Assembly (NCBI GenBank): GCA_032718475.1
Contig: JAUCBJ010001460.1
Coordinates: 1 to 39,893 of the forward strand
Direction of reading: 5' to 3'
Length of the DNA: 39,893 bases
From: Nemertoderma westbladi
Taxonomy: Eukaryota; Xenacoelomorpha; Nemertodermatida; Nemertodermatidae
Every line of letters begins with the position of its first letter. The first letter of the stretch is position 1. Both the position numbers and the translations under genes were made by a program. Shown in pieces: positions 39,585-39,893 of this stretch. A model generated the notes under the pieces. It had not been told where the DNA came from and did not search any database. It saw only the letters and a program-made list of their open reading frames with translations.

Positions 39585-39893
39585 ATGGAATCTGTGAAAC
39601 CATCACAACCAAAAATGATGTCATTAAGCGGTAGCTCTACTGATAGTGCGCCCGCCCCATACGTATCGGTGATTACAGGTAAGAGTGTGTGGGGCCTCGA
39701 GTGTTTGGGGGAAGGAATAGAAATAAAAGCATTTAACGGGAAATACGTTCGATTCAACCGTTGGGGTGATACCAAAGGACGCAACGTCGTACAAGAATCG
39801 GTAAGTCTTACTTACCAGAACATAAGATTCCTGTTTGACTTCCTCAATTATAATAAAATAGCCGTTGAATATTACAAGGAATACACCCGAGGC
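39585..39893 (+). CDS. PC4/p15-like ssDNA-binding coactivator, partial at right edge
   Basis: A plus-strand frame opens at ATG 39585 and stays open for 103 codons to the window edge. It begins with a Ser/Pro/Ala-rich stretch, then IEIKAFNGKYVRFNRWGDTK and VSLTYQNIRFLFDFL. The pattern (short beta strands, FxGKYVxxxxW, a turn, then SLT followed by a helix) matches the PC4/p15 domain, a small ssDNA-binding fold used by transcription coactivators. The gene is divergent from the rest. It is incomplete, so its C-terminus and full length are unknown. The call rests on pattern recognition, with no search. Confidence 0.5.
   Translation, partial: MESVKPSQPKMMSLSGSSTDSAPAPYVSVITGKSVWGLECLGEGIEIKAFNGKYVRFNRWGDTKGRNVVQESVSLTYQNIRFLFDFLNYNKIAVEYYKEYTRG

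Larger units (their letters stand above)
28291..39893. mobile_element. Polinton/Maverick-like (adintovirus-like) integrated element, partial
   Basis: The combination of a family-B DNA polymerase, retrovirus-type integrase with chromodomain and a small packaging ATPase is the hallmark of Polintons/Mavericks. Ten frames lie almost head-to-tail on the minus strand without introns, and one diverges on the plus strand at the right edge. No double jelly-roll major capsid, minor capsid or adenain-type protease was recognised in the window. The left end is unclear and the right end is outside. One in-frame stop in the polymerase gene and a homopolymer in the leftmost gene suggest that this copy is at least partly decayed. 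Confidence 0.85.

Noticed and set aside
39497-39784. Minus-strand 95-codon frame
   Set aside because: It lies opposite the PC4-like plus-strand frame and has no domain; treated as a shadow.
39800-39816. Tiny intron (gt...ag) within the PC4-like frame
   Set aside because: Eighteen bases is too short for a spliceosomal intron, and the frame is open through it.

Overview
The window is eukaryotic DNA, almost certainly from an invertebrate animal. The left 28 kb is AT-rich, gene-poor and full of decayed transposons, minisatellites and poly(G)/poly(C) tracts, with splice-acceptor-like sites before some reading frames. The species cannot be named from sequence alone. The mix of non-LTR fragments, a pogo/Tigger-like element and a RAG1/Transib-like core fits a marine arthropod, mollusc, cnidarian or invertebrate deuterostome.

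Layout, left part. 0.7-2.6 kb: two copies of a G-rich segment flank a broken LINE reverse transcriptase. 4.6-6.0 kb: a 30-bp minisatellite in which most units carry a 5' splice-site consensus. 6.9-8.5 kb: low-complexity proline/arginine-rich frames and short tandem repeats. 8.9-9.2 kb: a fragment related to the OB-like gene at 25.8 kb. 9.2-12.2 kb: a complete DNA transposon with inverted ends and a frameshifted transposase. 12.4-13.2 kb: a 102-bp satellite abutting a pogo-like transposase pseudogene (13.2-14.6 kb). 15.3-17.0 kb: the 5' half of a LINE (zinc finger plus endonuclease). 17.8-19.2 kb: a RAG1/Transib-like pseudogene. 20.3-21.6 kb: a nearly intact gene of an unclassified, transposase-like family. 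23.1-25.1 kb: pieces of two more unclassified genes. 25.8-27.0 kb: an intact 337-residue protein with an OB-like region and a cysteine cluster.

Layout, right part. From about 28.3 kb to the right edge lies a Polinton/Maverick-like (adintovirus-like) integrated viral element, with at least ten tightly packed genes. Reading leftwards on the minus strand from the promoter region at 39.0-39.6 kb: a dUTPase-fold protein with a membrane anchor, a family-B protein-primed-type DNA polymerase (its N-terminal zinc-finger part split off by one in-frame TAG), a TBP-like protein, a small protein rich in basic residues, a 48-residue basic peptide, an A32/FtsK-like packaging ATPase, a 153-residue protein of unknown role, a retrovirus-type integrase with chromodomain, and two tandem paralogues of unknown function. 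Diverging to the right is an open, truncated frame resembling the PC4/p15 ssDNA-binding coactivator.

Reading of the system. Integrase and polymerase are the mobility/replication core and the ATPase implies (past) packaging. The unusual part is a putative transcription kit, a TBP-like and a PC4-like protein, in an element whose major capsid and protease genes are not seen here; they may lie beyond the right edge or have been lost.
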